Origin: Alteromonadaceae bacterium
GTDB lineage: Bacteria > Pseudomonadota > Gammaproteobacteria > Enterobacterales > Alteromonadaceae
DNA: 44,670 nt
Direction: 5' to 3'
NCBI GenBank assembly: GCA_027013165.1
Contig: JALUXV010000422.1
Span: 1-44,670, forward strand
The notes under the pieces were generated by a model that saw only the letters and a list, made by a program, of their open reading frames with translations, was not told the DNA's origin and searched no databases. This document shows, in pieces, positions 19,158-27,099 of this stretch (positions are counted from its first letter, which is position 1; every line of letters begins with the position of its first letter). The position numbers and the translations under genes are program-made.

Positions 19158-19217
19158 ATGAAAAAAATTACACACCGCGTAGCCCGCTTCTTTTTTGCGT
19201 TTACATCCTTTAATTAG
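19158..19217 (+). CDS. pheL: pheA leader peptide (PheL-like)
   Basis: A 19-residue reading frame starting MKKITHRVAR and continuing with five phenylalanines in nine residues (FFFAFTSF), then TAG. It ends 23 bp before a strong terminator and 73 bp before pheA. Stalling of ribosomes at Phe codons when charged tRNA-Phe is scarce would control transcription of pheA. E. coli PheL has the same logic but a different sequence. There is no evident ribosome site before the ATG. Confidence 0.85.
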   Translation: MKKITHRVARFFFAFTSFN

Positions 19218-19266
19218 GGAGGTAATGCTACGCGCTAAGAAACCTCCCACTGGGAGGTTTTTTTTT
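19176..19266 (+). promoter_or_regulatory. Phenylalanine attenuator of pheA
   Basis: Three mutually exclusive pairings are visible. CGCGTAGC (19176-19183, inside pheL) pairs with GCTACGCG (19227-19234). GGGAGGT (19217-19223) pairs with ACCTCCC (19242-19248) as antiterminator. AACCTCCCA (19241-19249) pairs with TGGGAGGTT (19251-19259), followed by T residues, as terminator. A ribosome stalled on the Phe codons would block the first pairing and free the antiterminator. Confidence 0.85.
19240..19266 (+). terminator. Attenuator terminator before pheA
   Basis: The nine-base complementary arms around 19250 are followed by a run of T residues. It is placed between pheL and pheA, as in classical attenuation. 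Confidence 0.85.
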
Positions 19267-19290
19267 GCAAAAACAACAAATGGAAATACT

Positions 19291-20472
19291 ATGTCAGACA
19301 ATGCATTGGACACGGTAAGAGAGCGAATCACTTCGCTTGACAGCCAATTGCTCTCGTTACTCGCCGAGCGTAGAACACTCACCAACGAAGTTGCCGAAAC
19401 CAAAATAAAGCACCACATTCCCGTACGTGATCAAAAACGCGAAGAGCAGTTGCTAGTGCGTCTGATCAAAGAAGGCCAAGTGGTTGGCTTAGACCCACAT
19501 TACGTAACGCAAATTTTTCATGTCATTATTGAAGACTCGGTACTTAACCAACAAGCTATGCTTGCGGCTCGCGCCAATCCCGGCAGTGCGCTGCCACTGA
19601 ACCGTGTAGCATTCTTAGGTGACAAAGGCTCTTATTCGTACTTGGCAACTCAAAAGTATTTCTCACGCCGCCCTGGTGAACTATTAGAAATGGGGTGCCA
19701 GAGCTTTAGCGAAATTGTGCAAAAAGTAGAAAATGCTGAAGCAGATTACGCTGTACTCCCCATCGAAAATACTACATCGGGCAGTATTAACGAGGTTTAC
19801 GACCAACTTCAACACACTCAGTTGAGTATAATAGGCGAACTAACCCACCCTATTCGCCATACCTTGTTGGTAGGCAAAGATACGTCAATTGATAAAATTC
19901 GTACCCTTTACGCCCACCCACAAGTATTCACCCAGTGCAGTCACTTCCTCGCCGAGCTTGGTAATGTTGAAGTAAAAACCATGGACAGCACATCATCGGC
20001 CATGCTTACAGTAAGCGAATTACAGCGTGATGATGTTGCCGCCATTGGTAGTGAAGCAGGCGGAAACCTTTATGGCTTAACGGCAATTAAAAGCAACTTA
20101 GCCAACCAAAAAGAAAACCATAGCCGCTTTATTGTTGTTGCCCGCCAGCCAGTGGTAGTGCCATTACAAGTACCTGCGAAAACCACACTTGTCATGTCTA
20201 CCGTGCAAAAACCGGGCGCACTGGTTGAGGCGCTACTGGTATTGCGCGACAACAACATCAATATGACAAAGCTAGAGTCTCGCCCTATTCCGGGTAATCA
20301 GTGGGAAGAATTGTTCTACATTGACGTTGAAGGTAATGTGGCTGATGGCCCAGTGCAAAAAGCACTGGAGTCACTGAAAAACATTACTCGCTACATCAAA
20401 GTACTGGGTTGCTACCCTAGTGAAGAGATTAGCCCGACCAAGGTTGCTGCCGCTAGCGCATTGGCCGAGTAA
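19291..20472 (+). CDS. pheA: Bifunctional chorismate mutase/prephenate dehydratase
   Basis: Converts chorismate to prephenate and then phenylpyruvate for phenylalanine synthesis. The 393 residues comprise an AroQ-type chorismate mutase domain (about 1-95, VRERITSLDSQLLSLLAERR), a prephenate dehydratase domain (about 105-285, FLGDKGSYSYLA and PIENTTSGSI) and a C-terminal ACT domain binding phenylalanine (about 300-385, NINMTKLESRPIPGNQWE). The start at 19291 (MSDNALDTV) follows the attenuator; an earlier in-frame start would lie inside the terminator. It is convergent with tyrA across a shared terminator. Confidence 0.97.
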   Translation: MSDNALDTVRERITSLDSQLLSLLAERRTLTNEVAETKIKHHIPVRDQKREEQLLVRLIKEGQVVGLDPHYVTQIFHVIIEDSVLNQQAMLAARANPGSALPLNRVAFLGDKGSYSYLATQKYFSRRPGELLEMGCQSFSEIVQKVENAEADYAVLPIENTTSGSINEVYDQLQHTQLSIIGELTHPIRHTLLVGKDTSIDKIRTLYAHPQVFTQCSHFLAELGNVEVKTMDSTSSAMLTVSELQRDDVAAIGSEAGGNLYGLTAIKSNLANQKENHSRFIVVARQPVVVPLQVPAKTTLVMSTVQKPGALVEALLVLRDNNINMTKLESRPIPGNQWEELFYIDVEGNVADGPVQKALESLKNITRYIKVLGCYPSEEISPTKVAAASALAE

Positions 20473-20480
20473 AGCATACA

Positions 20481-20504
20481 AGCCCCACACCAGCGTGTGG
20501 GGCT
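20481..20504. terminator. Shared terminator between pheA and tyrA
   Basis: AGCCCCACAC (20481-20490) pairs perfectly with GTGTGGGGCT (20495-20504) around CAGC. T runs are short on both sides, but the position between two convergent genes fits a bidirectional terminator. Confidence 0.75.
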
Positions 20505-20509
20505 ATTAG

Positions 20510-21652
20510 TTACTTTCTTAATAGTTGACCGTCGTCGGCTTTTAGCAACAATTGTTTGCTATCGACTAAGCAGGTTTTTGCGTAATCGCCAAACCAGTCG
20601 CCAACAGTACGGAATTGCTCGATAAACCCAGCTTTATTCTGTTCTTCCAGTAAATTGAGTGCCAAACCAAACCGCTCGTGAAAACGACGCAGCAGAGCAA
20701 AGTTATCTGGATTATTAAATATAATATCTGCATACAGTTCTGGCGCTTGAGCAAACAGCCTTCCCACCATGGCTAACTCCAATCGATAAATTGGTGAGCT
20801 AAACAAGGTAAGGGTATCGAGATCAGGGTTTTCACCACGCAAGTGCTCACCATACACAAAGGTGTTGAAGTGTCGCATGACCTGAATGTAGGCCATTGCT
20901 TTGTCATGCTCACTCGCCAAACTTTCGTGAATTGTCGCACCCCAGATAGTCATTTGCTTAATTAACCACTCGTAGGCACTCGTGTCACGCCCATGAGTTA
21001 CCACAACTACCTGCTTGATCATGCCCGGAGCATCTGGACCAAACATTGGGTGTAGCCCCACCACAGGCCCGCTGTGCACCGCCATCATGGCATCAAGGGG
21101 TTTTGCTTTGATACTGGTGATATCAGCCAATACACAGTGTTCAGGAAGCATAGTCAGCTGGCTAATAACACTCTCAGTAATATTGATAGGCACGGCCACA
21201 ATAACCAAATCTGCACTACTCAGCGTGATTTCTGCTGAACCACTATCCCAATCATCTTTCTCGACCACGGTAACGTTATAACCGCTGCGCTCGAAAAGGC
21301 TGACGAAGACTTTACCCAAAGCCCCTCGACCACCCACAACTACCACATTACTAATGTTGGTATTAACACATTGGTATTGATTGTTTTGAGAATGATAAGA
21401 CTCACGCATCATTCTGCGAAGTAGATCTTCTACAAGCTCTGGAGATAAACCTGCTGCTTGCGCTTGGGCGCGGCGCGCTGAAATAAGAGACTTTTCCCGT
21501 TCAGGAACGTACACCGGCATACCCGCAGAGGCTTTTACCTTGCCGATTTGCGTAGTGACTTTAGTGCGCTTAACTAATAAATCGACAAGCTGAGAGTCCA
21601 GCTCGTCGATTTCATCGCGCAATGATGCTAATTCTTGCGAATATTCGGCCAT
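20510..21652 (-). CDS. tyrA: Bifunctional chorismate mutase/prephenate dehydrogenase
   Basis: Makes 4-hydroxyphenylpyruvate for tyrosine synthesis. The 380 residues comprise an AroQ chorismate mutase domain (about 1-90, [19 protein letters not shown]) and a NAD-dependent dehydrogenase domain with nucleotide-binding GGRGALG at 107-113 and the catalytic-region motif GLHPMFGPD with His201. Length matches the E. coli enzyme. It lies 40 bp after the DAHP synthase gene on the minus strand, as in the aroF-tyrA operon of enterobacteria. Confidence 0.97.
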   Translation of the reverse strand: MAEYSQELASLRDEIDELDSQLVDLLVKRTKVTTQIGKVKASAGMPVYVPEREKSLISARRAQAQAAGLSPELVEDLLRRMMRESYHSQNNQYQCVNTNISNVVVVGGRGALGKVFVSLFERSGYNVTVVEKDDWDSGSAEITLSSADLVIVAVPINITESVISQLTMLPEHCVLADITSIKAKPLDAMMAVHSGPVVGLHPMFGPDAPGMIKQVVVVTHGRDTSAYEWLIKQMTIWGATIHESLASEHDKAMAYIQVMRHFNTFVYGEHLRGENPDLDTLTLFSSPIYRLELAMVGRLFAQAPELYADIIFNNPDNFALLRRFHERFGLALNLLEEQNKAGFIEQFRTVGDWFGDYAKTCLVDSKQLLLKADDGQLLRK

Positions 21653-21692
21653 GTTGGTTTCCTTCTAACAACAGCACAGCCGATTGTCAGTA

Positions 21693-22784
21693 TTAGGCTG
21701 CGTCCGTTCGCTTATTTTGACGTAAGGGTAACACAGTAATGAGCTTTTCTCTGGTTTGCTCAATTAAGGTTTCTGTAGTTTCCCAGTCAATACAACCGTC
21801 GGTAATAGAAATACCGTATTCTAACTCTTCAGGCTTCTTGCCGTCAGCTTTTTGATTACCCGCGTTTAAGTGACTTTCCAACATTACGCCGATAATCGAC
21901 TGGTTACCTTCCAGAATCTGATTTACTACGTTCTGTGCAACCAATGGCTGACGACGGTAATCTTTAGCTGAGTTGGCATGGCTACAATCGACCACTAACG
22001 CAGCGTTGAGTCCAGCGTCTTGAAGCTCTTTCTCACACTCTGAAACACACACCGAATCGTAATTAGGCTGCTTACCACCACGAAGAATAATGTGACCGTC
22101 TGGATTACCACTCGTTGCAATAACGCTCACTTGGCCTTGTTTATTAATGCCCATAAAGCGGTGACCAGAAGCCGCCGACTTTAGCGCGTTAATTGCAATT
22201 CCTAAGCTGCCGTCGGTACCATTTTTGAATCCAACAGGCATAGACAAACCACTCGCCATTTCACGGTGAGTTTGTGATTCTGACGTTCTAGCACCAATAG
22301 CAGACCAGCTGAACAACTCTGCAAGGTACTGAGGGCTAATTGGGTCAAGGGCTTCGGTAGCTACAGGTAATTCTAATTCAGCTAACCATATCAATAATTC
22401 ACGTGCTTTTCTTAAGCCAGCTTCAATATCGAACGAGCCATCGATATGTGGGTCGTTAATTAGCCCTTTCCACCCTGTAGTAGTGCGTGGCTTTTCAAAG
22501 TAAACACGCATAACAATGAACAAAGTATCTTTACAAGACTCGTGCAGCTCTTTTAGCTTAAGGGCATAGGCTTTTGCAGCCTCTACGTCATGAATAGAGC
22601 ACGGGCCACATACAACTAGCAAGCGGTGATCTTTGCTGTGAATGATGTCAGAAATAATGTTGCGCGACTCAGCAATTGCTTGCAGAGCACGTTCTGAAAC
22701 AGGTAATTCAGCACTTAATGCTTCGGGAGTGATAAGAATGTCTTCTCCACTTACGTGAAGGTTATTAACGGTGTCCTTTATCAT
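21693..22784 (-). CDS. aroF: DAHP synthase, class I (AroF-like)
   Basis: Condenses phosphoenolpyruvate and erythrose 4-phosphate, the first step of aromatic synthesis. The start MIKDTVNNLH (22784) gives 363 residues; an upstream start at 22826 would add 14. Signatures include VVCGPCSIHD with the metal-binding Cys, RVYFEKPRTTTGWKGL, GFKNGTDGS and VVDCSHANS. The symbol aroF is chosen because tyrA follows directly; the sequence alone does not tell me which amino acid inhibits it. Confidence 0.93.
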   Translation of the reverse strand: MIKDTVNNLHVSGEDILITPEALSAELPVSERALQAIAESRNIISDIIHSKDHRLLVVCGPCSIHDVEAAKAYALKLKELHESCKDTLFIVMRVYFEKPRTTTGWKGLINDPHIDGSFDIEAGLRKARELLIWLAELELPVATEALDPISPQYLAELFSWSAIGARTSESQTHREMASGLSMPVGFKNGTDGSLGIAINALKSAASGHRFMGINKQGQVSVIATSGNPDGHIILRGGKQPNYDSVCVSECEKELQDAGLNAALVVDCSHANSAKDYRRQPLVAQNVVNQILEGNQSIIGVMLESHLNAGNQKADGKKPEELEYGISITDGCIDWETTETLIEQTREKLITVLPLRQNKRTDAA

Positions 22785-23323
22785 GATGTTCTCTTGAATA
22801 TATAAACGAAAAAACGGAAACGTCATAAGAGATAGCGATAAGAAAGCACCTTACCGTAAACTTTTATGTACAACTTAAATTTATTATTTTAATAATATGT
22901 TTGACTTTTTACCAAACCAGTAAAAATTAAACAACCATTACCCCATAATTGTTTGATCTAAGGCATATCTGAAACTCTGATTGGTAATAAACGCACCACT
23001 AAACAAACTCTTTTGAACAACTTTTAACCAATGGTAAATCCCCCAAACCGCGTCATGAATGATATGAGTTAAAACAAACTTACACCGAAGATTGCCGCAC
23101 ATTACCCACAAAATATAAAAATTTATTTGTAGCTAGCTCTTTTCGCTTCGCCAAATCGCGTATATTTTTCAACCTATTTTTACTATTTTCATGCCTGATT
23201 ACTTGGCAGACACGTTTCGTTACAGTAGGCTTTTAGTGTACAAACTCAGGTATCTTGTTGAATTAGCTCAGCTCGATACGATAATTCAACAGATAGATTT
23301 GTTTAAATCTCAAAGGGACGCCC
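22785..23323. other. 539-bp intergenic region between aroF and a secreted-protein gene
   Basis: The divergent spacer holds the weak TyrR-like box (22855-22872), an inverted repeat TTTTTAC/GTAAAAA (22906-22926), and near its right end another, GTTGAATTA (23257-23265) / TAATTCAAC (23282-23290), ahead of the secreted-protein gene. I see no further gene. Confidence 0.5.
22855..22872 (-). promoter_or_regulatory. Possible TyrR box upstream of aroF
   Basis: CGTAAA-N6-TGTACA differs at two positions from the E. coli TyrR consensus TGTAAA-N6-TTTACA. Its position about 70 bp before the aroF start suits an operator. No tyrR gene is in the window. Confidence 0.35.
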
Positions 23324-23671
23324 ATGAAGAACACGTTAAAACTAGCTGCATTGGTAGCTTCAGCGTTGATGACATTTACCACATCTGCAGGCTCTGACGA
23401 TGGTAAAGATCGTCGCATCGACTTAGTTAATGACACCAACGTAACAATGACCGAGTTTTACGCTTCAAACATTGACTCAGACAGTTGGGAAGAAGATATC
23501 TTAGACGGCAGCTATCTGCGCCCGGGCAAAAAATTCGAAATTAACATCGACGATGGCACAGGATACTGTTTGTTCGATTTGAAAGCAGTCTTTGCTGATG
23601 GCGATGTCGTTACTGAAAACGACTTTAACGTGTGCGTTGAAGTTCGCTGGCGCATATACAACACCAACTAA
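23324..23671 (+). CDS. Small secreted protein of unknown function
   Basis: A 115-residue product with a signal peptide ending near TSA (residue 22) and a mature domain of about 90 residues. Noted features are DRRIDLVNDTNVTMTEFYAS, a DSWEEDIL segment and FEINIDDGTGYCLFDLKAVF with a second Cys in NVCVEV, possibly a disulfide. I recall similar short periplasmic proteins in Proteobacteria, all uncharacterised. AAAGGGACG precedes the start and a good terminator follows at 23701, so it is a single-gene unit. Confidence 0.85.
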   Translation: MKNTLKLAALVASALMTFTTSAGSDDGKDRRIDLVNDTNVTMTEFYASNIDSDSWEEDILDGSYLRPGKKFEINIDDGTGYCLFDLKAVFADGDVVTENDFNVCVEVRWRIYNTN

Positions 23672-23700
23672 TACTTAGCCAGCGCAAAGTAAAAATGATA

Positions 23701-23724
23701 AAGCCAGCACACGCTGGCTTTTTT
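23701..23724 (+). terminator. Terminator after the secreted-protein gene
   Basis: AAGCCAGC (23701-23708) / GCTGGCTT (23713-23720) with loop ACAC and a following T run on the plus strand. Confidence 0.85.
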
Positions 23725-23777
23725 GTCCTTGTACACACACCCTATTGTTTTACCCTTTCAGACTTTCACCTGTGTAA

Positions 23778-23921
23778 TTAAGACCAGTACGCCAGAAGCA
23801 ATACACCAATCCAATACAATTCTAAAAGAAGATACAAAACAAATGTGTAAGACTTTTTCTTATAGGCTCTAAAAGCAAAAATGCTACACAGCAGCAACAA
23901 TCCTATTGGCACTAAACTCAT
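23778..23921 (-). CDS. Small two-helix membrane protein, 47 residues
   Basis: A frame of 47 codons begins with ATG at 23921 (MSLVPIGLLLLC) and ends with TAA at 23778. It has two hydrophobic segments (about 3-17 and 27-45) separated by the basic turn FRAYKKKS, the profile of a small inner-membrane protein. It starts 21 bp after the TM2 gene stop, with GGAAG upstream at suitable distance, and so appears to be the third gene of the M23-TM2 operon. No function can be named. Confidence 0.6.
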   Translation of the reverse strand: MSLVPIGLLLLCSIFAFRAYKKKSYTFVLYLLLELYWIGVLLLAYWS

Positions 23922-23942
23922 CTATTGCGCTTCCAGTTCCGT

Positions 23943-24884
23943 TTAAGCATTAATCGTCACACTTAATCCTAAACAAATAAATAAAATGCACACCAAGCTC
24001 AATACCCAAATTACATAGTCGCGGCGAGAGAGCAAAATTTGTGTTGTTATTAGTGCACCTACCGGAGCAACAAAAAGGTAAGTGTAAATAAAGTTTTGGA
24101 ATGATTGGGAAAGGCTTAACCCGATACCCTCCCATATAGAATCGTGTTGCAGTATCTCTACTAAATCAGATACAAAAAAGAAGGCAGAAAACACTAAGCC
24201 AAGTTCAAAATACAGCAGTACTTCCGCTCTACCTTTCGGGCTAAATGGCATCATTAACACTCCAAAAATGGGACGTAGCGCCAACAACCATATATTGCCA
24301 GGATCAACTGTGTAATAGTAAAGGCGCAGCCTATGGATCCATCGAGTCAGACTGGAAACAACAGGGATAGTAGCCGCCATTTTCCAACGCACCACGGTGA
24401 GCGACGCTAGTAGAAAGATGAAAAGAATAATGCAGGGTTGATAAGTACCAGTGGGCGTAGAAATGGTGCCCAGAATAAAGCCCGTTAAACTCAGTAAAAA
24501 CAGGCTGCCATAAACTCTTACTTTTGAGCTTCGCTTAGCTCTCCAAGCTGGAGGTTCGTTGATGTTTAGCGCTACTTTGGGTGGCAAAAAAGCCAAACTT
24601 AATGGAGGTTCTCCAGCGTCAAGCCTGCGTTGTTCTTCTGCATTGTGGTTGTTTACCATTTTCTTGATGAAAAAAAGGTCGATAAACCACCAAAGCCCTC
24701 CACCACCACCGGTGAGGAACATGAGTGCGCCAGTAATGGTTTTACCCAAGTAAAAACGATGTACACCAAATACTCCCAGAGCCAACCCCAGCAAAAATGC
24801 CACCGAAAAGTATTTACGCTTAGGGTGATACAATTCATCGATAACGCTTTGTGAAAAATCAGGGTCTGCCGAGAACGTGTTCAT
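23943..24884 (-). CDS. TM2-domain multi-pass membrane protein
   Basis: A 313-residue inner-membrane protein. The TM2 domain (about 24-78) shows the family core GVFGVHRFYLGKTITGA and a glycine stretch before LWWFIDLFF. About five further membrane segments follow (near 120-140, 150-165, 200-215, 230-250, 270-310). The extended C-terminal half has no motif I recognise. Its ATG overlaps the stop codon of the M23 peptidase gene (ATGA), so the two are translationally coupled. Confidence 0.85.
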   Translation of the reverse strand: MNTFSADPDFSQSVIDELYHPKRKYFSVAFLLGLALGVFGVHRFYLGKTITGALMFLTGGGGGLWWFIDLFFIKKMVNNHNAEEQRRLDAGEPPLSLAFLPPKVALNINEPPAWRAKRSSKVRVYGSLFLLSLTGFILGTISTPTGTYQPCIILFIFLLASLTVVRWKMAATIPVVSSLTRWIHRLRLYYYTVDPGNIWLLALRPIFGVLMMPFSPKGRAEVLLYFELGLVFSAFFFVSDLVEILQHDSIWEGIGLSLSQSFQNFIYTYLFVAPVGALITTQILLSRRDYVIWVLSLVCILFICLGLSVTINA

Positions 24885-25399
24885 AGAGCGCTCAACTTTT
24901 GGTGCGGATCAAGATAAAACACTCTCTTCCAACCTTGAGATTCAAACGTTATTAACCAAGGCATTGGAACAAGCGTTAAAATTGAATAGTGAAGATGAGG
25001 CTGTTTTCCGGCGGCGTTGCCAGTGTCACCCAACGCACCAATTGAATCTCCGCGACTGACAAAATCACCGTGATTCACCGAGTAGCTGTTTAAATGAGAG
25101 TAATAGTGTATGCGCCACTTTGGACCAAGAATAGCAACCGCATTACCTCCTTTTGAAAGCGAACCAACAAACACAACAACGCCAGTGGTAGCAGCAATAA
25201 CAGGCTTACCTTTTTCGCCGAAAATATCTATGCCTTTGTGTACCCCAGAACTACCCCACGGCTCAAACCAAAAGGTTTCATGATTCCAATCCATAGTTGT
25301 TGCGTCTTCAACGGGAATTATCATTTTTTCAGGTACTAAAAGACCTGAAATAACCAAACCAATAATGAATATAAAAACGACTTTGTAAAATAACTTCAT
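24881..25399 (-). CDS. M23-family (LytM-type) metallopeptidase
   Basis: A likely envelope-anchored peptidoglycan endopeptidase of 172 residues. An N-terminal hydrophobic segment (about 6-23) serves as signal anchor. The zinc site is complete: His54 and Asp58 in HKGID, and His137 in HLH, with His102 (YYSHLNSY) also conserved. Residues 110-130 read HGDFVSRGDSIGALGDTGNA, typical of the family. The gene is coupled to the TM2 gene by a 4-bp overlap; the shared role is unknown. Confidence 0.9.
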   Translation of the reverse strand: MKLFYKVVFIFIIGLVISGLLVPEKMIIPVEDATTMDWNHETFWFEPWGSSGVHKGIDIFGEKGKPVIAATTGVVVFVGSLSKGGNAVAILGPKWRIHYYSHLNSYSVNHGDFVSRGDSIGALGDTGNAAGKQPHLHYSILTLVPMPWLITFESQGWKRVFYLDPHQKLSAL

Positions 25400-25500
25400 G
25401 TTTTAAACAGCTACTGTGAGCTACCCTGCCCTTAATTATTATTCCAGCTACCCAACAGTGTTACGAGCAACATCTAGCACCCCAGCCCCAAAAAATTAAA

Positions 25501-26234
25501 GGGGTCAGAGTAAATTACCTTAAAACCTCTGAACATAAATACGTGTCATAAACATCAATCTAGATTGAAATTCGTTCCACGACATTTCTTGTCGAGACGG
25601 ACTTTCCGGCCACGGATCTCGTATTACCACACTATGGAAAATTGGGTTGTTAAATTGATCAACAGAGTAATGCACTGCCGTGAGTACCACTGCGTGACCG
25701 ATACCACCATTTGGGTTTCGAAGCCCTACAATTAACGGCCACCGATTAGCTAAATCTTGAACTATTTGACCACCAGAATAGGTATAAGGGCTTGCATGAA
25801 TTGACGAATAACGACCACGGTTGTCAGGAGCCCAACCAGACAGCGCATGAAGGATTTGATTTGAGTTCGCTGGTCGATCTATCTGCCTACCATAAATACG
25901 CTGTACGACTTGCTCTTGAGACACATAAAGCCCATGAAAATTCAGAACCATTTGTACCGAGGCAGCCCAACACCAATTGGCTTGCCGTTGCCTACCGTTT
26001 TGATTTGGTGACGCAAAATACTCAAATTGATTTGAGGGAATACCTGCAACGAACAAATTTTGCTGTAGTTGCCTTATTTCAGCACCTGCAATACCACTGA
26101 ATAAAAGTGTGCAGCTTAGCAATAGGCCGCGAATCGTTGTGCTCATTTTCATAAACTATGTCCTTTTCAATGCACCACTATTCTGCACGAAAATATCGGA
26201 GTAAATGCCCAATCAGAAAAATGACTCTGACCCC
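25501..26234. mobile_element. 734-bp element with perfect terminal inverted repeats
   Basis: GGGGTCAGAGT begins at 25501, and its exact reverse complement ends at 26234. Between the repeats lies just one gene, whose stop codon is 8 bp inside the left repeat. From memory, GGGGTCAGAGT-type ends are common around IS200-like (Y1) transposase genes in gammaproteobacteria; here no transposase is present, so the unit would be non-autonomous. No clear target duplication is visible. Confidence 0.55.
25520..26152 (-). CDS. Secreted papain-like cysteine protease
   Basis: A 210-residue product with a signal peptide ending at AGA (residue 24). The active-site stretch NWCWAASVQMVLNFHG puts the nucleophile at Cys61; His153 (GIGHAVVLTAV) and Asp179 (VIRDPWP) complete a C39/AvrRpt2-like papain fold triad. 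It is probably a periplasmic or secreted peptidase. An AAAGGACATAG ribosome site precedes the ATG. It is the sole passenger of the inverted-repeat element at 25501-26234, which suggests recent acquisition. Confidence 0.85.
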   Translation of the reverse strand: MKMSTTIRGLLLSCTLLFSGIAGAEIRQLQQNLFVAGIPSNQFEYFASPNQNGRQRQANWCWAASVQMVLNFHGLYVSQEQVVQRIYGRQIDRPANSNQILHALSGWAPDNRGRYSSIHASPYTYSGGQIVQDLANRWPLIVGLRNPNGGIGHAVVLTAVHYSVDQFNNPIFHSVVIRDPWPESPSRQEMSWNEFQSRLMFMTRIYVQRF

Positions 26235-26478
26235 ATTACTCGTTTTATTTAGCATCAGAACAAAGCGCAATGCCAATAAAGGCAGCTTAGTTATTACGGA
26301 ATTAAAAGCTTAAACCAATACATTAGCATTAAATATTGATACAAAAACTATTGCGCTTACAACTATTAATTTTTCTTGAAATTGAACATCTATAGTTCAA
26401 TAATTAAACAGAAAATATACCTAAACGTTACTCATTATATCTAACGTCAATCCAAGCAAGACAGAAAGGACGCTGATT
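26235..26478. other. AT-rich spacer before the PEP-CTERM-like gene
   Basis: No gene, RNA or clear promoter can be supported here. The sequence is AT-rich throughout, with AAAGGACG forming the ribosome site of the next gene. Confidence 0.4.
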
Positions 26479-27099
26479 ATGCAAGTTGTTAAAGTTATTA
26501 TTTCGCGCTTAATTTTACCGTTTGCGTTGCTAATTGCGCTGTCGTCACATGCTAACGCGGCATTATTAATCACAGACAATAACCAACTTATCGGCGCTGA
26601 TGGTATAGAGGTAGACGGTAGCTTTTTTGACGTACGTTTCATCGATAGTACATGCGCTGCTGTTTTTGGTGTTTGTTCATCTTCTAACTTCACCTTTCAA
26701 GGGCAAGCGGCAGGATTTTTAGCCGCAGCGGCGTTACGCGATCAAGTATTCAACACGGTCAGTGGAATGCCTTTCGATATTGACCCAGAGCTTATTTTTG
26801 GCTGTACGAGCACAGTCACCTGTCAAATATTGATCCCCGTAAGCATTTTTTCTGGTGGCTTGTTAAGTAGCGCAATAGTAAACAACCCTAGTGGGGTGGG
26901 AATTACTGGAATTGGATCAACCCGCACTGGCGTTACTGGAGAGAATTTAGCCAACAGCGCAAGCTTGGTATACGCGTCGTTTACACCATCAACCTCGGTG
27001 AACGTGCCACCCGCTATTGGGTTAATTATTATAGGTTGTTTAGGTATTTTGGTTCGTCGTCGGCCTATCTTTTCGCAACAACATAAAATCCATAGCTAA
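26479..27099 (+). CDS. PEP-CTERM-like secreted protein
   Basis: The 206 residues include a signal peptide ending at HANAA (about 28), a mature domain of unknown type with two close cysteine pairs (STCAAVFGVC, FGCTSTVTC), and a C-terminal sorting signal: NVPPAIGLIIIGCLGILVRRR. The PEP motif reads VPPA, a variant, followed by a hydrophobic helix and an Arg cluster, as in proteins handled by exosortase systems. No exosortase gene is in the window. The last 35 bp overlap the convergent methyltransferase gene. Confidence 0.75.
   Translation: MQVVKVIISRLILPFALLIALSSHANAALLITDNNQLIGADGIEVDGSFFDVRFIDSTCAAVFGVCSSSNFTFQGQAAGFLAAAALRDQVFNTVSGMPFDIDPELIFGCTSTVTCQILIPVSIFSGGLLSSAIVNNPSGVGITGIGSTRTGVTGENLANSASLVYASFTPSTSVNVPPAIGLIIIGCLGILVRRRPIFSQQHKIHS

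Noticed and set aside
23191..23397. Plus-strand frame overlapping the start of the secreted-protein gene
   Set aside because: The overlapping gene has a clear signal peptide and ribosome site; this frame has neither.
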